From contig NZ_AP014648.1 of assembly GCF_000828475.1 (NCBI RefSeq), forward strand, positions 2,057,400-2,121,399: 64,000 bases of DNA, read 5' to 3'. The notes under the pieces are model-generated. The model ran no database searches. It was given only the letters and a program-made list of their open reading frames with translations, and had not been told where the DNA came from. This DNA is from Methyloceanibacter caenitepidi (GTDB lineage: Bacteria; Pseudomonadota; Alphaproteobacteria; Rhizobiales; Methyloligellaceae). This document shows, piece by piece, positions 44,616 through 53,954 of this stretch (position 1 is the stretch's first letter; each line of letters opens with the position of its first letter). A program made the position numbers and the translations under genes.

Positions 44616-45848
44616 GTGCAGAACGAATTTCATAGGATCAAGCGGCTGCCGCCGTATGTCTTTGAGCAGGTGAACAAGCTCAAGGCCGGTGCGCGCGCCC
44701 GCGGCGAGGACATCATCGACTTCGGGATGGGCAATCCCGATATGCCGACACCGCCGCACATTATCGAAAAGCTGGTGGAAACGGTCCGCGACCCCAAGGC
44801 CAACCGCTATTCGGCGTCGAAGGGCATCCAGGGCCTCCGCAAGGCGCAGGCCGCGTACTACGACCGTCGCTTCGGGGTGAAACTCAATCCCGACACGCAG
44901 GTTGTCGCCACGCTCGGCTCCAAGGAGGGCTTCGCCAACATGGCCCAGGCGATCACCGCCCCGGGCGATGTGATCCTGGTCCCGAACCCGACCTATCCGA
45001 TCCACGAGTTCGGCTTCATCATGTCCGGCGGCGTGATCCGGCATCTGCCGGCCAGCACCGATTCCCAGTTCATGGTCTCGCTCGACAAGGCCATGCGCCA
45101 CAGCGTGCCGAAGCCGTCGGTTCTCGTGCTCAATTATCCTGCGAACCCGACTGCCGTGGTCGCAAACCGCGATTTCTATGCGGATGTCGTCGCCTACGCC
45201 AAGAAGCACGACCTGATCGTGCTTTCCGATCTCGCTTATGCGGAGATCTACTTCGAGGGCGAACCGCCCGGATCGTTTCTCGAGATCCCCGGCGCAATGG
45301 ATATCGCGGTCGAGTTCACGTCCGTGTCCAAGACCTATTCCATGCCCGGATGGCGCATCGGCTTTGCCGTCGGCAACGAGCGCCTCATCCAGGCCCTGAC
45401 CCGGGTGAAGTCCTATCTCGATTATGGCGCGTTCACCCCGATCCAGGTGGCGGCCGCGGCCGCGCTGAACGGCCCGCAGGACTGCGTGGACGAGATCCGG
45501 GGCGTCTACCGGCGCCGGCGCGATACGCTCGTGGATGCCATCACCCGCGCGGGCTGGCCCATTCCGTCGCCACCGGCCACGATGTTCGCGTGGGCGCCGA
45601 TCCCGGACATGTTCGCCCATATCGGCTCGCTTGAATTCTCGAAGCTCCTTCTTGAGAGAGCATCCGTCGCCGTGGCGCCGGGTGTCGGCTTCGGCGAGTA
45701 CGGCGAGGGCTATGTGCGCATTGCGCTTGTCGAGAACGAGCAGCGCATTCGCCAGGCCGCCCGCAACATCCGCAAGTTCCTCACCGAGTCGGCCAACGAG
45801 CTGCACAACGTCATTCCTCTGGCCTCCAAAGCCCAGCGGACGCTATAG
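44616..45848 (+). CDS. LL-diaminopimelate aminotransferase-like / alanine transaminase (class I/II aminotransferase)
   Basis: This PLP-dependent aminotransferase of 410 residues has FGMGNPDMPTPPHI at the start, RYSASKGIQGLRKAQAAYY, the NYPANPTAVV substrate region and the PLP lysine in SVSKTYSMPGWRIG (about residue 240). Proteins of this subgroup next to hom in alphaproteobacteria are annotated as AlaC or diaminopimelate aminotransferase; the sequence alone does not decide. The start is GTG 44616. Hom follows after 8 bp, supporting a role in amino acid biosynthesis. Confidence 0.9.
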   Translation: MQNEFHRIKRLPPYVFEQVNKLKAGARARGEDIIDFGMGNPDMPTPPHIIEKLVETVRDPKANRYSASKGIQGLRKAQAAYYDRRFGVKLNPDTQVVATLGSKEGFANMAQAITAPGDVILVPNPTYPIHEFGFIMSGGVIRHLPASTDSQFMVSLDKAMRHSVPKPSVLVLNYPANPTAVVANRDFYADVVAYAKKHDLIVLSDLAYAEIYFEGEPPGSFLEIPGAMDIAVEFTSVSKTYSMPGWRIGFAVGNERLIQALTRVKSYLDYGAFTPIQVAAAAALNGPQDCVDEIRGVYRRRRDTLVDAITRAGWPIPSPPATMFAWAPIPDMFAHIGSLEFSKLLLERASVAVAPGVGFGEYGEGYVRIALVENEQRIRQAARNIRKFLTESANELHNVIPLASKAQRTL

Positions 45849-45856
45849 CTCTTTCC

Positions 45857-47188
45857 ATGTCAGACCCTCTGAAGCTTGGACTGGCCGGAATCGGCACTGT
45901 CGGCACTGGCCTCGTGCAGTTGATCGCCGCGCGCGCGGACACGCTTGCCGCCAAGACCGGCCGGCCCATCGAGATCGTCGCCGTCTCGGCGCGGAACAAG
46001 CGCAAGAAGCGCGGGGCCGACGTGTCCAAGATGCGCTTCGTCTCCGATCCTGTCGCTCTGGCAAATGACCCCGAGATCGATGTCTTCGTCGAGCTGATCG
46101 GCGGCGAAGACGGACCTGCCAAAGCGGCTGTCGAGGCCGCGTTACAGGCAGGCAAGCATGTGGTCACCGCCAACAAGGCACTGCTGGCCCATCATGGACC
46201 GGCGCTTGCCGCGCTCGCGGAGAAGAACGGTGTCGCCCTGAACTTCGAAGGCGCCGTGGCCGGCGGCATCCCCGTCGTCAAGGCGATACGCGAGGGCCTG
46301 CAAGGCAACGACATTACCCGGGTGTTCGGCATCCTCAACGGCACCTGCAACTACATCCTCACAAAGATGGAGCGGGAAGGCCGCGACTTCGCCGATGTCC
46401 TGAAAGAGGCGCAGGAACAGGGTTACGCGGAAGCCGATCCCACCTTCGACGTCGGCGGCTTCGACACCGCCCATAAACTCTCTCTGCTCACGAGCCTCGC
46501 GTTCGGCACGAAGACCCGGTTCGACGCTGTTTACGTGGAGGGCATCGAAACGATCACCCCGACCGACATCGAGGCGGCGACCGACCTTGGCTATCGCATC
46601 AAGTTGCTGGGCGTTGCGCTCAGAACCGATAGCGGCATCGAGCAGCGCGTGCATCCGACCATGGTGCCCAAGGACACGGCCATCGCGAATGTCGACGGTG
46701 TATCCAATTGCGTTGCGATCGATGGCGACTTCGTCGGCGACGTGATGCTGATCGGGCCCGGCGCCGGCGGCGGCCCGACGGCATCGGCGGTCATGAGCGA
46801 CATCATCGATATCGCCCGCGGTATCGTTCTGCGGCCCTTTGGCGTCAAGGCCACGAACCTCAAGGCCTACAAGAAGGCGGCCATGCGCGCGCATGAGGGC
46901 GGCTATTACATTCGCCTCTCGGTCTACGACCGGACGGGCGCCTTCGCCGCCATCGCCCAACGCATGGCGATGCAGGACATTTCCCTCGAGAGCATCGTTC
47001 AGCGCCGTCCGAGCAGCGAACGCCCCGGCGAGGGGCGGACGCCCCGGAAGAAGGGCGAGCCGCAGGCCAGTATCGTCATGGTCACCCATGAGACAACGGA
47101 GGCCGCCGTTCGAAAGGCGCTCGCTGCCATCCAAAAGGACGGCCATGTCGATTCGAAGCCACAAATGATCCGAATCGAGAAGCTTTGA
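45857..47188 (+). CDS. hom: Homoserine dehydrogenase
   Basis: It reduces aspartate semialdehyde to homoserine, the branch point to threonine and methionine. The 443-aa protein has the N-terminal Rossmann segment GLAGIGTVGTGLVQLI, the cofactor-adjacent NKALLAHHG, the signature GILNGTCNYILTKM and EADPTFDVGGFDTAHK, and a C-terminal ACT domain (about residues 350-430). The Arg/Lys-rich insertion RNKRKKRGADVSKM is typical. It ties in with metY elsewhere in the window. Confidence 0.96.
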   Translation: MSDPLKLGLAGIGTVGTGLVQLIAARADTLAAKTGRPIEIVAVSARNKRKKRGADVSKMRFVSDPVALANDPEIDVFVELIGGEDGPAKAAVEAALQAGKHVVTANKALLAHHGPALAALAEKNGVALNFEGAVAGGIPVVKAIREGLQGNDITRVFGILNGTCNYILTKMEREGRDFADVLKEAQEQGYAEADPTFDVGGFDTAHKLSLLTSLAFGTKTRFDAVYVEGIETITPTDIEAATDLGYRIKLLGVALRTDSGIEQRVHPTMVPKDTAIANVDGVSNCVAIDGDFVGDVMLIGPGAGGGPTASAVMSDIIDIARGIVLRPFGVKATNLKAYKKAAMRAHEGGYYIRLSVYDRTGAFAAIAQRMAMQDISLESIVQRRPSSERPGEGRTPRKKGEPQASIVMVTHETTEAAVRKALAAIQKDGHVDSKPQMIRIEKL

Positions 47189-47241
47189 CGGCGATGGCGC
47201 CGGCGTAAGATGGCGCGCGTTGAAGCGAGGGAGGTTTTGAC

Positions 47242-48231
47242 GTGTCAAAGGCTGTTGAGAAGGCAGAACTCGACCGCGCCTTGGCGCTCGATATCGTTCG
47301 GGTGACCGAAGCGACCGCCGTCGCTGCGGCGCAATGGCTCGGGCGCGGGGACGAGGCATCCGCTGACGAAGCGGCCGCGGCCACCATGCATCGCGAGCTC
47401 GCCCGATTGCCCTTCAACGGCGTCGTCGTCGTCGGTGAGGGCGAAGAAGGCGATTGCCCGGTGTTGTACATGGGGGAGCGGATCGGCGAAGGCTCGCCCT
47501 CGGGAGCCACTCTGGACGTAGCCGTCGATCCGATCGAGGGATCGACCCTCTGCGCCAAGGCGCTCCCCAACGCCATGTCGGTACTGGTGGTGGCCGAGCG
47601 CGGCAGCCTGCTCAAGGTTCCGCCCATCTACATGGAGAAGGTCGCGATAGGACCGGGCTATCCGGAGGGGATCGTCAGCGTCACCGCGACGCCGTCGGAG
47701 AATCTCAATGCATTGGCTGAGGCAAAGGGCGTGCGGGTCCAGGATCTGACCGTGTGCGTGCTTGACCGGCCGCGACACGGCACTCTCATCGAAGACATCC
47801 GCTCGGCCGGCGCGGCGCTTAGGCTCATCGGTGACGGCGATATCGCCGGCGTGATCCATGTCACCGATCCCTTGCAGACGGGCATCGACATGTATCTCGG
47901 AATCGGCGGTGCGCCCGAGGGTGTGCTGGCCGCCGCCGCGTTGACTTGCCTTGGCGGGCAGATGGAAGGGCGCCTTGTGGCACTCAACAAGGAGCATCGC
48001 GCCTGGGCCAAGCTGGCCGGCATCACCAACCTGTCCAAGACCTACGCCTTGAAGGACATGGTCTCGGGCGACCTCAGCTTCGCCGCGACGGGCATCACGG
48101 ACGGGTCGATGATGGCGGGCGTTCACCGTTCCCGGACGGCGATCGCCACGGAGAGCTTGGTCATGCGCGCCTCCACGCGCACGAGGCGCTGGATCAGAAC
48201 CGAACACGCCGACCCGAAGAAATTCGCCTGA
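47242..48231 (+). CDS. glpX: Fructose-1,6-bisphosphatase class II
   Basis: GlpX is a gluconeogenic phosphatase of the lithium-sensitive superfamily. The 329-aa protein has the metal-binding sites GEGEEGDCPVLYMGE and DVAVDPIEGSTLCA, plus GDGDIAGVI and GIGGAPEGVLAAAAL. It lies between hom and recJ, a gene order common in Hyphomicrobiales. A GGGAGG ribosome-binding site precedes the GTG start. Confidence 0.95.
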   Translation: MSKAVEKAELDRALALDIVRVTEATAVAAAQWLGRGDEASADEAAAATMHRELARLPFNGVVVVGEGEEGDCPVLYMGERIGEGSPSGATLDVAVDPIEGSTLCAKALPNAMSVLVVAERGSLLKVPPIYMEKVAIGPGYPEGIVSVTATPSENLNALAEAKGVRVQDLTVCVLDRPRHGTLIEDIRSAGAALRLIGDGDIAGVIHVTDPLQTGIDMYLGIGGAPEGVLAAAALTCLGGQMEGRLVALNKEHRAWAKLAGITNLSKTYALKDMVSGDLSFAATGITDGSMMAGVHRSRTAIATESLVMRASTRTRRWIRTEHADPKKFA

Positions 48232-48304
48232 TCCGGGCGCCGGGTGCGAATCGGCTACTCTGCGGGCCGAACCAAATCCGAACCAGCTACTCGCAGACCC
48301 GACC

Positions 48305-50146
48305 GTGACCGCAGCCTTGAAACGCCAAGACGACACAGCCGCCACCCCGCAGACGTCGGCCATGCTGGGCGTGGAGCGGTCGGCGCGGGGCCAGCGTTGG
48401 GTGGAACGGCTCGACCCGGCCCGCGCATCCACCGCGACGGCCATCTCACAGTCGCACGCTCTCCCCGACCTGCTCGGGAGAGTGCTCGCCGCGCGCGGCG
48501 CCGACGTCCAAACAGCCGAACGCTTCCTCGATCCGTCCCTCAAGACCCTGATGCCGGACCCGGCCGGCCTCCAGGACATGACAAAGGCCGCCGAGCGCAT
48601 GGCCGAGGCGATCTCCCATGGCGAGACCGTCGGCATCTTCGGCGACTACGACGTGGACGGCGCCTCCTGTGTGGCGCTGATCGAACGCTTCCTGAGGGCG
48701 CACGGGCAGAGCTGCCTCACCTACATCCCGGATCGACTCACAGAAGGCTATGGCCCATCGCCTGAGGCTCTTTGCGGGCTCGTGGAAGAGGGCGCCCGGC
48801 TGATCCTTACCGTGGATTGCGGGACGGCAGGGGACGCGGCCATCGCCGCCGCCAACGCGGCCGGTGCCGAGGTCATCGTGCTGGACCATCACCAGGCCGG
48901 AGAGGCGCTGCCGGATGCCTTCGCCGTTGTGAATCCGAACCGGCAGGACGATCTATCGGGGCAGGGGCATCTGGCGGCCGCGGGCGTCGTGTTCCTGTTC
49001 CTTGTCGCAACGATGGGCGCTCTGCGCCGCGTGGGGGCTTATGAGAAGTGCCTGGCGCCCGACCTGCTCGGGCTGCTCGACCTCGTGGCGCTGGCCACGG
49101 TCTGCGATGTGGTGCCGTTCAAGGACGCCAACCGCGCCTTCATCGCAAAGGGGCTGCAGGTTTTGAGGTTACGGCACAATGCCGGACTGCGGGCGCTTGC
49201 CGACGAGGCCCGGCTCACCGAAGCGCCTTCCACCTACAGCCTTGGCTTTGTACTCGGTCCACGGATCAATGCCGGTGGCCGTGTGGGCGCCTCTGGTCTT
49301 GGCGCGCGCCTTCTCGCCACCGAAGACGAGAGTGAGGCCGGCGCGATCGCGGCACGGCTGGAGACTCTCAACGCCCAGCGCAAGGCAATCGAACAGGGCA
49401 TGCTGGAAGGGGCCATCGCCATGGCCGAGCAGTCCCTGGACAAGTGCCCGGACGCACCGCTCCTGTTTCTCGGTGATGCCGATTGGCACAAGGGCCTCGT
49501 CGGTCTCGTCGCCGGACGCCTCACCGAACGCTTCATGCGCCCGTCCTTTGTCATGACTCTCGACGGCAACGGCATCGCGACCGGCTCCGCCCGCTCGATC
49601 CCGTCCGTCGATCTCGGCGAAGTGGTGCGCGACGCGGTAGAGGAGGGGCTCTTCCTCAAAGGCGGCGGGCACACGATGGCTGCCGGCTTTACGCTCGATT
49701 GGAAGAAGCGGGAGAAGGCGGCGGCGTTTCTCACGGAGCGCCTCTCGGCCTCCGTCGCGCGCTCGTCGGCAAGCCGCACGCTCGGGCTCGATGGTGCACT
49801 CTCGGCCGGCGGCGTCACACCGGAGCTGCTCGATCTTCTCGAGCGTGCCGGACCTTACGGACCAGGTCATCCCAGGCCGCGCTTCGCGTTCCCGGCACAC
49901 CGGGTTACATGGTTGCGTAGCTTGAACGGGGGGCATGTCCGCTGCACGCTGCAGGCCGCCGATGGCGGGCGCATAGACGCCGTCGCGTTCCGGGTCGAAG
50001 GCTCGCCGCTGGGCGACATGCTGGGCGGTTCGGAAGGCCGACAACTCCACGTAGCGGGCCACCTGCGCCGGTCGGTCTGGCAGGGGCGGGAACGCATCGA
50101 GCTGATGATCGAAGATGCCGCGGAAACGCAAGATTCTCGGCCATAG
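48305..50146 (+). CDS. recJ: Single-stranded-DNA-specific exonuclease RecJ
   Basis: RecJ is a 5'-3' ssDNA exonuclease acting in recombination and mismatch repair. The 613-aa protein has the DHH phosphoesterase motifs: IFGDYDVDGAS, LTVDCGTAGD, LDHHQAG (DHH at about 193-195), the DHHA1 domain with GGGHTMAAGFTLD, and a C-terminal OB fold. The start is GTG 48305. It is the last gene of the aminotransferase-hom-glpX-recJ series and is followed by tRNA-Glu. Confidence 0.96.
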   Translation: MTAALKRQDDTAATPQTSAMLGVERSARGQRWVERLDPARASTATAISQSHALPDLLGRVLAARGADVQTAERFLDPSLKTLMPDPAGLQDMTKAAERMAEAISHGETVGIFGDYDVDGASCVALIERFLRAHGQSCLTYIPDRLTEGYGPSPEALCGLVEEGARLILTVDCGTAGDAAIAAANAAGAEVIVLDHHQAGEALPDAFAVVNPNRQDDLSGQGHLAAAGVVFLFLVATMGALRRVGAYEKCLAPDLLGLLDLVALATVCDVVPFKDANRAFIAKGLQVLRLRHNAGLRALADEARLTEAPSTYSLGFVLGPRINAGGRVGASGLGARLLATEDESEAGAIAARLETLNAQRKAIEQGMLEGAIAMAEQSLDKCPDAPLLFLGDADWHKGLVGLVAGRLTERFMRPSFVMTLDGNGIATGSARSIPSVDLGEVVRDAVEEGLFLKGGGHTMAAGFTLDWKKREKAAAFLTERLSASVARSSASRTLGLDGALSAGGVTPELLDLLERAGPYGPGHPRPRFAFPAHRVTWLRSLNGGHVRCTLQAADGGRIDAVAFRVEGSPLGDMLGGSEGRQLHVAGHLRRSVWQGRERIELMIEDAAETQDSRP

Positions 50147-50235
50147 GGGCTTGCCCAGGCAGGGTACGGCGTCTTAAACAAGCGGACTTGCGAGACGCCG
50201 CGAAGCTATCTATATCAGCGGGCTCGGCCCGGTAC

Positions 50236-50310
50236 GCTCCCTTCGTCTAATGGTTAGGACGCCAGGTTTTCAACCTGGAAACAGGGGTTCAATTCCCCTA
50301 GGGAGTGCCA
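50236..50310 (+). tRNA. tRNA-Glu (anticodon TTC)
   Basis: A complete cloverleaf: acceptor GCTCCCT with AGGGAGT (one G-T pair), anticodon stem CCAGG/CCTGG around TTTTCAA (anticodon TTC), T-loop TTCAATT, discriminator G and encoded CCA. No integrated element lies at its 3' end. Confidence 0.97.
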
Positions 50311-50353
50311 CTCTCGCCCCTTGCCGCGGCGGCCGGCAGGGCGCCTCTCTCCG

Positions 50354-50773
50354 CTACCACTTTCCCGTATTCGGCATCGATGCCCAGGGCTCCTGCTCGG
50401 GCAAACGTTCGCCCTTCTGCAGGAGCTCGATCGAGATATTGTCGGGCGAGCGGATGAAGGCCATCCAGCCATCGCGCGGCGGACGGTTGATCGTCACGCC
50501 TGCTTTCATGAGCCGGTCGCAGGTCTCGTAGATGTTGTCCACCTCGTAGGCGAGGTGGCCGAAATTGCGTCCTTCGCCGTACTCTTCAGGGTCCCAATTG
50601 TAGGTGAGCTCGAGCTCGTTATCTTCGTCGCCCGGCGCGGCGAGGTAAATGAGCGTGAAGCGGCCTTGTTCGCTTTCCATGCGCCGAGTCTCTTTGAGCC
50701 CGAGCTTGTTGCAGTAGAAGTCGAGCGACTCGTCGACATCGGCGACACGAACCATGGTGTGGAGATACTTCAT
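50354..50773 (-). CDS. gloA: Lactoylglutathione lyase (glyoxalase I)
   Basis: GloA converts the methylglyoxal-glutathione adduct to lactoylglutathione. The 139-aa protein has the four expected metal ligands: H5, E55 (ELELTYNW), H73 (FGHLAYEV) and E116 (SIELLQ). [13 protein letters not shown] is typical of the Ni2+-type short bacterial enzyme. It is a cytosolic detoxification enzyme. It lies opposite to its neighbours. Confidence 0.95.
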   Translation of the reverse strand: MKYLHTMVRVADVDESLDFYCNKLGLKETRRMESEQGRFTLIYLAAPGDEDNELELTYNWDPEEYGEGRNFGHLAYEVDNIYETCDRLMKAGVTINRPPRDGWMAFIRSPDNISIELLQKGERLPEQEPWASMPNTGKW

Positions 50774-51243
50774 CGGCTACGTCCTCCCGAGGGTTCCAAC
50801 AGTCGTTGGGCTGGCTTTGGGGGCGACCCTAAAGCGCCGAACGGCATGATGGCAAGATGACGAATCTCCCTTCAAACATGGGCTGAATGAAATTTTTATT
50901 TCAGATGTTGCAGCGGGCCCACAGCTGCCGGTCCCATATGACAGAACGCCGAATTTCATCGGTGCCAGAAATGTTTGAGTGGACTTCATCGAGATTTCGC
51001 GTCGTCGGCGGCCATGGAGCGTCCTGCGCGCGACGGCCAACGGATTCGCTTACCGATCAGATGCTTGCCGATGCACGTGTCTCACAATGGTGCGTTCGCA
51101 CCCGCACTGTGGAGAAGCACGCAGGAGAAGCAAAAATAATCTGGCTGTTGAAACAGCCGATGTTATCCTCGGAGACACGCACAGTTTGATTCGTATTTTG
51201 CGGCATCGAGTCGACACTACTTAGTACAGCGGGGGAATGCGGC
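50774..51243. other. Region without a supported gene before the cold-shock gene
   Basis: These 470 bp contain a few short frames without protein character. The right half is AT-richer and may be the promoter and long 5' leader of the cold-shock-domain gene. No box or hairpin could be assigned with confidence. Confidence 0.5.
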
Positions 51244-51831
51244 ATGGCGGCGAAGGCATCGCCACTTCAGGAGGAGCTTATCCATCGTACCGAAGAGGCC
51301 GCCATCGACGACGCCACCGTCGATGTGTTCGAGGTCTCCGGATCGATCAAGTGGTTCGATGCATCGAAAGGGTACGGCTTCATCGTCCCCGACGACGACC
51401 TTCCCGATGTTTTGCTGCACGTCACCTGCCTGCGCCGCGACGGCCACCAGACCGCCTATGAGGGCGCGCGGGTCGTCTGCGAAGTCCTCCGCCGTCCGAA
51501 GGGTCTGCAAGCTTTCCGCATCCTCGAGATGGACGACACGACCGCCGTCCACCCGTCCCAGTTGCCCCAGCGCACACACGTCGTGGTTGTTCCGGAAAGC
51601 GACTGGGAACGGGTTATGGTTAAGTGGTTCAATCGTATCCGCGGCTTTGGCTTCCTGACACGGGGGCCCTCGACGCTGGACATTTTCGTGCACATGGAGA
51701 CCCTGCGGCGGTGCGGCTTTACAGAACTTCGTCCTGGACAATCGCTTCTCGTCCGCTTCGGCAGGGGTCCCAAGGGTCTCATGGCAGCCGAGATCAAACC
51801 GGACGGCGCCAACGGGCCGGCCTCGCACTAA
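51244..51831 (+). CDS. Double cold-shock-domain protein
   Basis: The 195-aa protein has two cold-shock (OB-fold) domains at about residues 31-95 and 122-185. The first has [19 protein letters not shown] with the RNP1-like core; the second has [16 protein letters not shown] and DIFVHMETL. Such two-domain proteins are typical of alphaproteobacteria and bind single-stranded nucleic acid as RNA chaperones. The first domain has [10 protein letters not shown] in the RNP2 position in place of FVH, so its binding may differ. The DUF192 gene directly follows. Confidence 0.93.
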   Translation: MAAKASPLQEELIHRTEEAAIDDATVDVFEVSGSIKWFDASKGYGFIVPDDDLPDVLLHVTCLRRDGHQTAYEGARVVCEVLRRPKGLQAFRILEMDDTTAVHPSQLPQRTHVVVVPESDWERVMVKWFNRIRGFGFLTRGPSTLDIFVHMETLRRCGFTELRPGQSLLVRFGRGPKGLMAAEIKPDGANGPASH

Positions 51832-52331
51832 TCCCCAATCCTAGTCCGCTGCGGCTCCTGTCAGCTTGGCTCGCCGCCGCGCTCGTCCTTGCGCCGTTTA
51901 CGCCGGCAACGGCCGAAGACACCGCTTCGCTGGTGCTGAAGACGGACAGCGGCGATCACACCTATAGCGTCGAGGTAGCCGACAGCCCCGGCGAGAAGGC
52001 GCGCGGGCTGATGTTTCGGCGCTCGCTCCCGCAGGACCACGGCATGATCTTCCTCTACGATCCGCCGCGGCGCGCAACCATGTGGATGCAGAATACGTAC
52101 ATTCCACTCGATATGATCTTCATCACCGAGCAGGGGACGGTCCTGCGGATCGAGGCCAATACGGAGCCGTTCTCGACGGACGTCATCGACGCGGGCGGCG
52201 ATGCCGAGGCGGTCCTGGAGCTCAATGCCGGCGAGGCCGCCCGGATCGGGCTCAAGCCGGGCGACCAGGTGATCTTCCCGGGGCTCGGTTCGGAACCGGC
52301 CCGGGAGATGGAAAAGTCAGGCACCTGGTGA
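51831..52331 (+). CDS. DUF192 family periplasmic protein (start codon uncertain)
   Basis: The body is the DUF192 domain: EKARGLMFRRSLPQDHGMIF, ATMWMQNTYIPLDMIFI, IEANTEPFS and GLKPGDQVIFPG. It is preceded by a signal peptide (LLSAWLAAALVLAPFTPATA-ED). No in-frame ATG, GTG or TTG occurs between the signal peptide and the ATG at 51624, which is 207 nt inside the cold-shock gene. Translation could begin at a non-standard codon (ATC 51831, CTG 51849 or 51858), by coupling to the upstream stop, or at 51624 with a poor N-terminus. Coordinates given are the minimal coupled reading. Confidence 0.75.
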   Translation: MPNPSPLRLLSAWLAAALVLAPFTPATAEDTASLVLKTDSGDHTYSVEVADSPGEKARGLMFRRSLPQDHGMIFLYDPPRRATMWMQNTYIPLDMIFITEQGTVLRIEANTEPFSTDVIDAGGDAEAVLELNAGEAARIGLKPGDQVIFPGLGSEPAREMEKSGTW

Positions 52332-52463
52332 GAGGGTCTTAACGTCGCGGGACTAGCCTCCCGCAGCGGTTCTCAGTATGAAAGAGCCGTCTGAACGTTC
52401 GTTGTGTTGAGACGTCTTGCCTGCGCCGGATTTGGCTGTCATGTCCGTGCCGCGTGGTCGTAT

Positions 52464-52540
<77 letters not shown>

Positions 52541-52593
52541 CTCTACCCCTTAAAAATAAGGCATTTCCGACGGTCGCCGATTTCCCTTCCGCA

Positions 52594-53511
52594 GTGAAAA
52601 GCGGAACGAAACGGCACCATCCGGCACGATGCGGGACAAAAGTCCCCGGAAAAGTCCCCGGAGTGATTGGTCCGCGTTCCCCGCGCGTTCCCGTCTGCGA
52701 AGACCCGCGCGCCGCCGATCCCGCAAGCAAGGCGAGGCACGCCGAGGTCGCGCGCCGCTATGCGTGGGACCGCCGCGACAAGGCCCGCGACCGCGAGCCG
52801 TGGTCGCCCGCAAAACAGCTTTCCGCTGATCTCGCGACCGTCTACAGCGACCATTGGGGCGAGCTGGACAACGACCGCGAGGGACGCGGCCTGTTCGCGA
52901 TCCTACTGCACACACTGGCACAGCGGCCCGCGTTCGAGCGGTTGGCAGCGGACGCACGCGACACGTTCGCGCCGTGGCTTTCCGATGACGACTTCGAGCG
53001 CATGTCCGCCGAAGCAATACGGCTCAAGCGCAGATGGAAGCCGGACACGCTGGCACAGCGCATTGGCCTCACCTATGCCGACCAGCAACGGCTAGGCGTT
53101 CACCGCTACATCGGCGCCGTGGACGTTCCGAAAGCAGAGCGCGACCGGCTTAGAGCGGAGCGCCGGAACGCGAACCGACTGGATCGGCGGCGGGCCGCTG
53201 GCGTGAAACCGCGTGCCGAGTACGAGGCGAACAGCCTGAGCCGAGCGGAGCCGTGGAAGGCCGAAGGCATCAGCAAGGCGACTTGGTATCGCCGCCGCAA
53301 AGCCGAGCGAGACAAGTCTGGCACCATTACAAAGAAGAACACTCCTATCGGTGCCAGACCTGTCTCACCGCCGAAGCAAGCCGCTCGTCCGCTTGCGATC
53401 CGCGCCGGAATGAGGCTTGGACCTCCGCCCGTCACAGCCGCCGGTCCGCCATTCTGCCTCACCCCCTTGCATGCGTTCCGCGATCAGATTGCGGCCATTC
53501 CTTCCCGATGA
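52594..53511 (+). CDS. Hypothetical mobile-element protein, basic
   Basis: The 305-aa frame is strongly basic. A middle part (about residues 95-235) looks folded: LADLATVYSDHWG-like region, EAIRLKRRWKPDTLAQRIGL, TYADQQRLGVHRYIGAVDVP and ISKATWYRRRKAERD, with a helix-turn-helix feel at GISKATWYRRR. It may be a replication or regulatory protein. GTG starts at 52594 and 52663 are possible; the first would make the GTCCCCGGA repeat pair coding. No family that I can name with confidence. Its stop overlaps an ATG (ATGA) of the next gene. Confidence 0.6.
   Translation: MKSGTKRHHPARCGTKVPGKVPGVIGPRSPRVPVCEDPRAADPASKARHAEVARRYAWDRRDKARDREPWSPAKQLSADLATVYSDHWGELDNDREGRGLFAILLHTLAQRPAFERLAADARDTFAPWLSDDDFERMSAEAIRLKRRWKPDTLAQRIGLTYADQQRLGVHRYIGAVDVPKAERDRLRAERRNANRLDRRRAAGVKPRAEYEANSLSRAEPWKAEGISKATWYRRRKAERDKSGTITKKNTPIGARPVSPPKQAARPLAIRAGMRLGPPPVTAAGPPFCLTPLHAFRDQIAAIPSR
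52642..52662 (+). repeat. Left arm-type repeat pair, island 2
   Basis: GTCCCCGGA occurs at 52642-52650 and 52654-52662, 12 bp apart and about 102 bp from the tRNA end. The same pair occurs at 63940-63960 within the int 3' end. Candidate integrase arm-binding sites, matching the layout of island 1. Confidence 0.7.
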
Positions 53512-53531
53512 ACACGACAGGAGCCCACACG

Positions 53532-53954
53532 ATGAACCAGCACGACTTTCGATCCGAAATGCTCGACAAGCTGCGCACAATCACCGGCAGTGATGACGTG
53601 CCGCGCGTGTTCACGATCTCGGAGCATCCCCGCGCGCTCAAGGTCGGCGTGCGGCACGAGCTGATCGCGCTCTATCCGCATGCGAAGGCGTGGCGGCTGA
53701 ACAGATGGCTTTGCGCATGGTGCGGTCGCACCGCGTATCACCGGGCCGTCGCCATTGGTGGCATTCGCTTCGATCTGGACGGCAAGCCTGCTGGCCGGAT
53801 CACCGAAGCCGAGCGCATCTATGCGCGCGAGATCATGGCACGTCGGCGCAAGCCAAATGCGAAGACGGTCGGCAAGAATGGTCGGCCAATCCTGCACCTT
53901 GCAAGCCGAATGGCGCAAAAGCGACGAAGAAGCACTCCAGGGGCTATTTGCTGA
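53532..53954 (+). CDS. ProQ/FinO domain RNA-binding protein
   Basis: About 140 residues. Residues 25-110 (ALKVGVRHELIALYPHAKAW, RLNRWLCAWCGRTAYHRAV, GGIRFDLDGKPAGRITEAE) match the ProQ/FinO RNA-chaperone domain, including the final acidic/basic helix. A basic tail follows. FinO and ProQ bind structured small RNAs. A satellite-encoded ProQ could control its own or a helper phage's transcripts. ATG 53532 has AGGAG 8 nt upstream; ATG 53508 overlaps the previous stop. The 3' end overlaps the opposite-strand gene by 11 nt. Confidence 0.78.
   Translation: MNQHDFRSEMLDKLRTITGSDDVPRVFTISEHPRALKVGVRHELIALYPHAKAWRLNRWLCAWCGRTAYHRAVAIGGIRFDLDGKPAGRITEAERIYAREIMARRRKPNAKTVGKNGRPILHLASRMAQKRRRSTPGAIC

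Noticed and set aside
50887..51189. 100-codon frame upstream of the cold-shock gene
   Set aside because: No conserved feature, poor composition, no ribosome-binding site.
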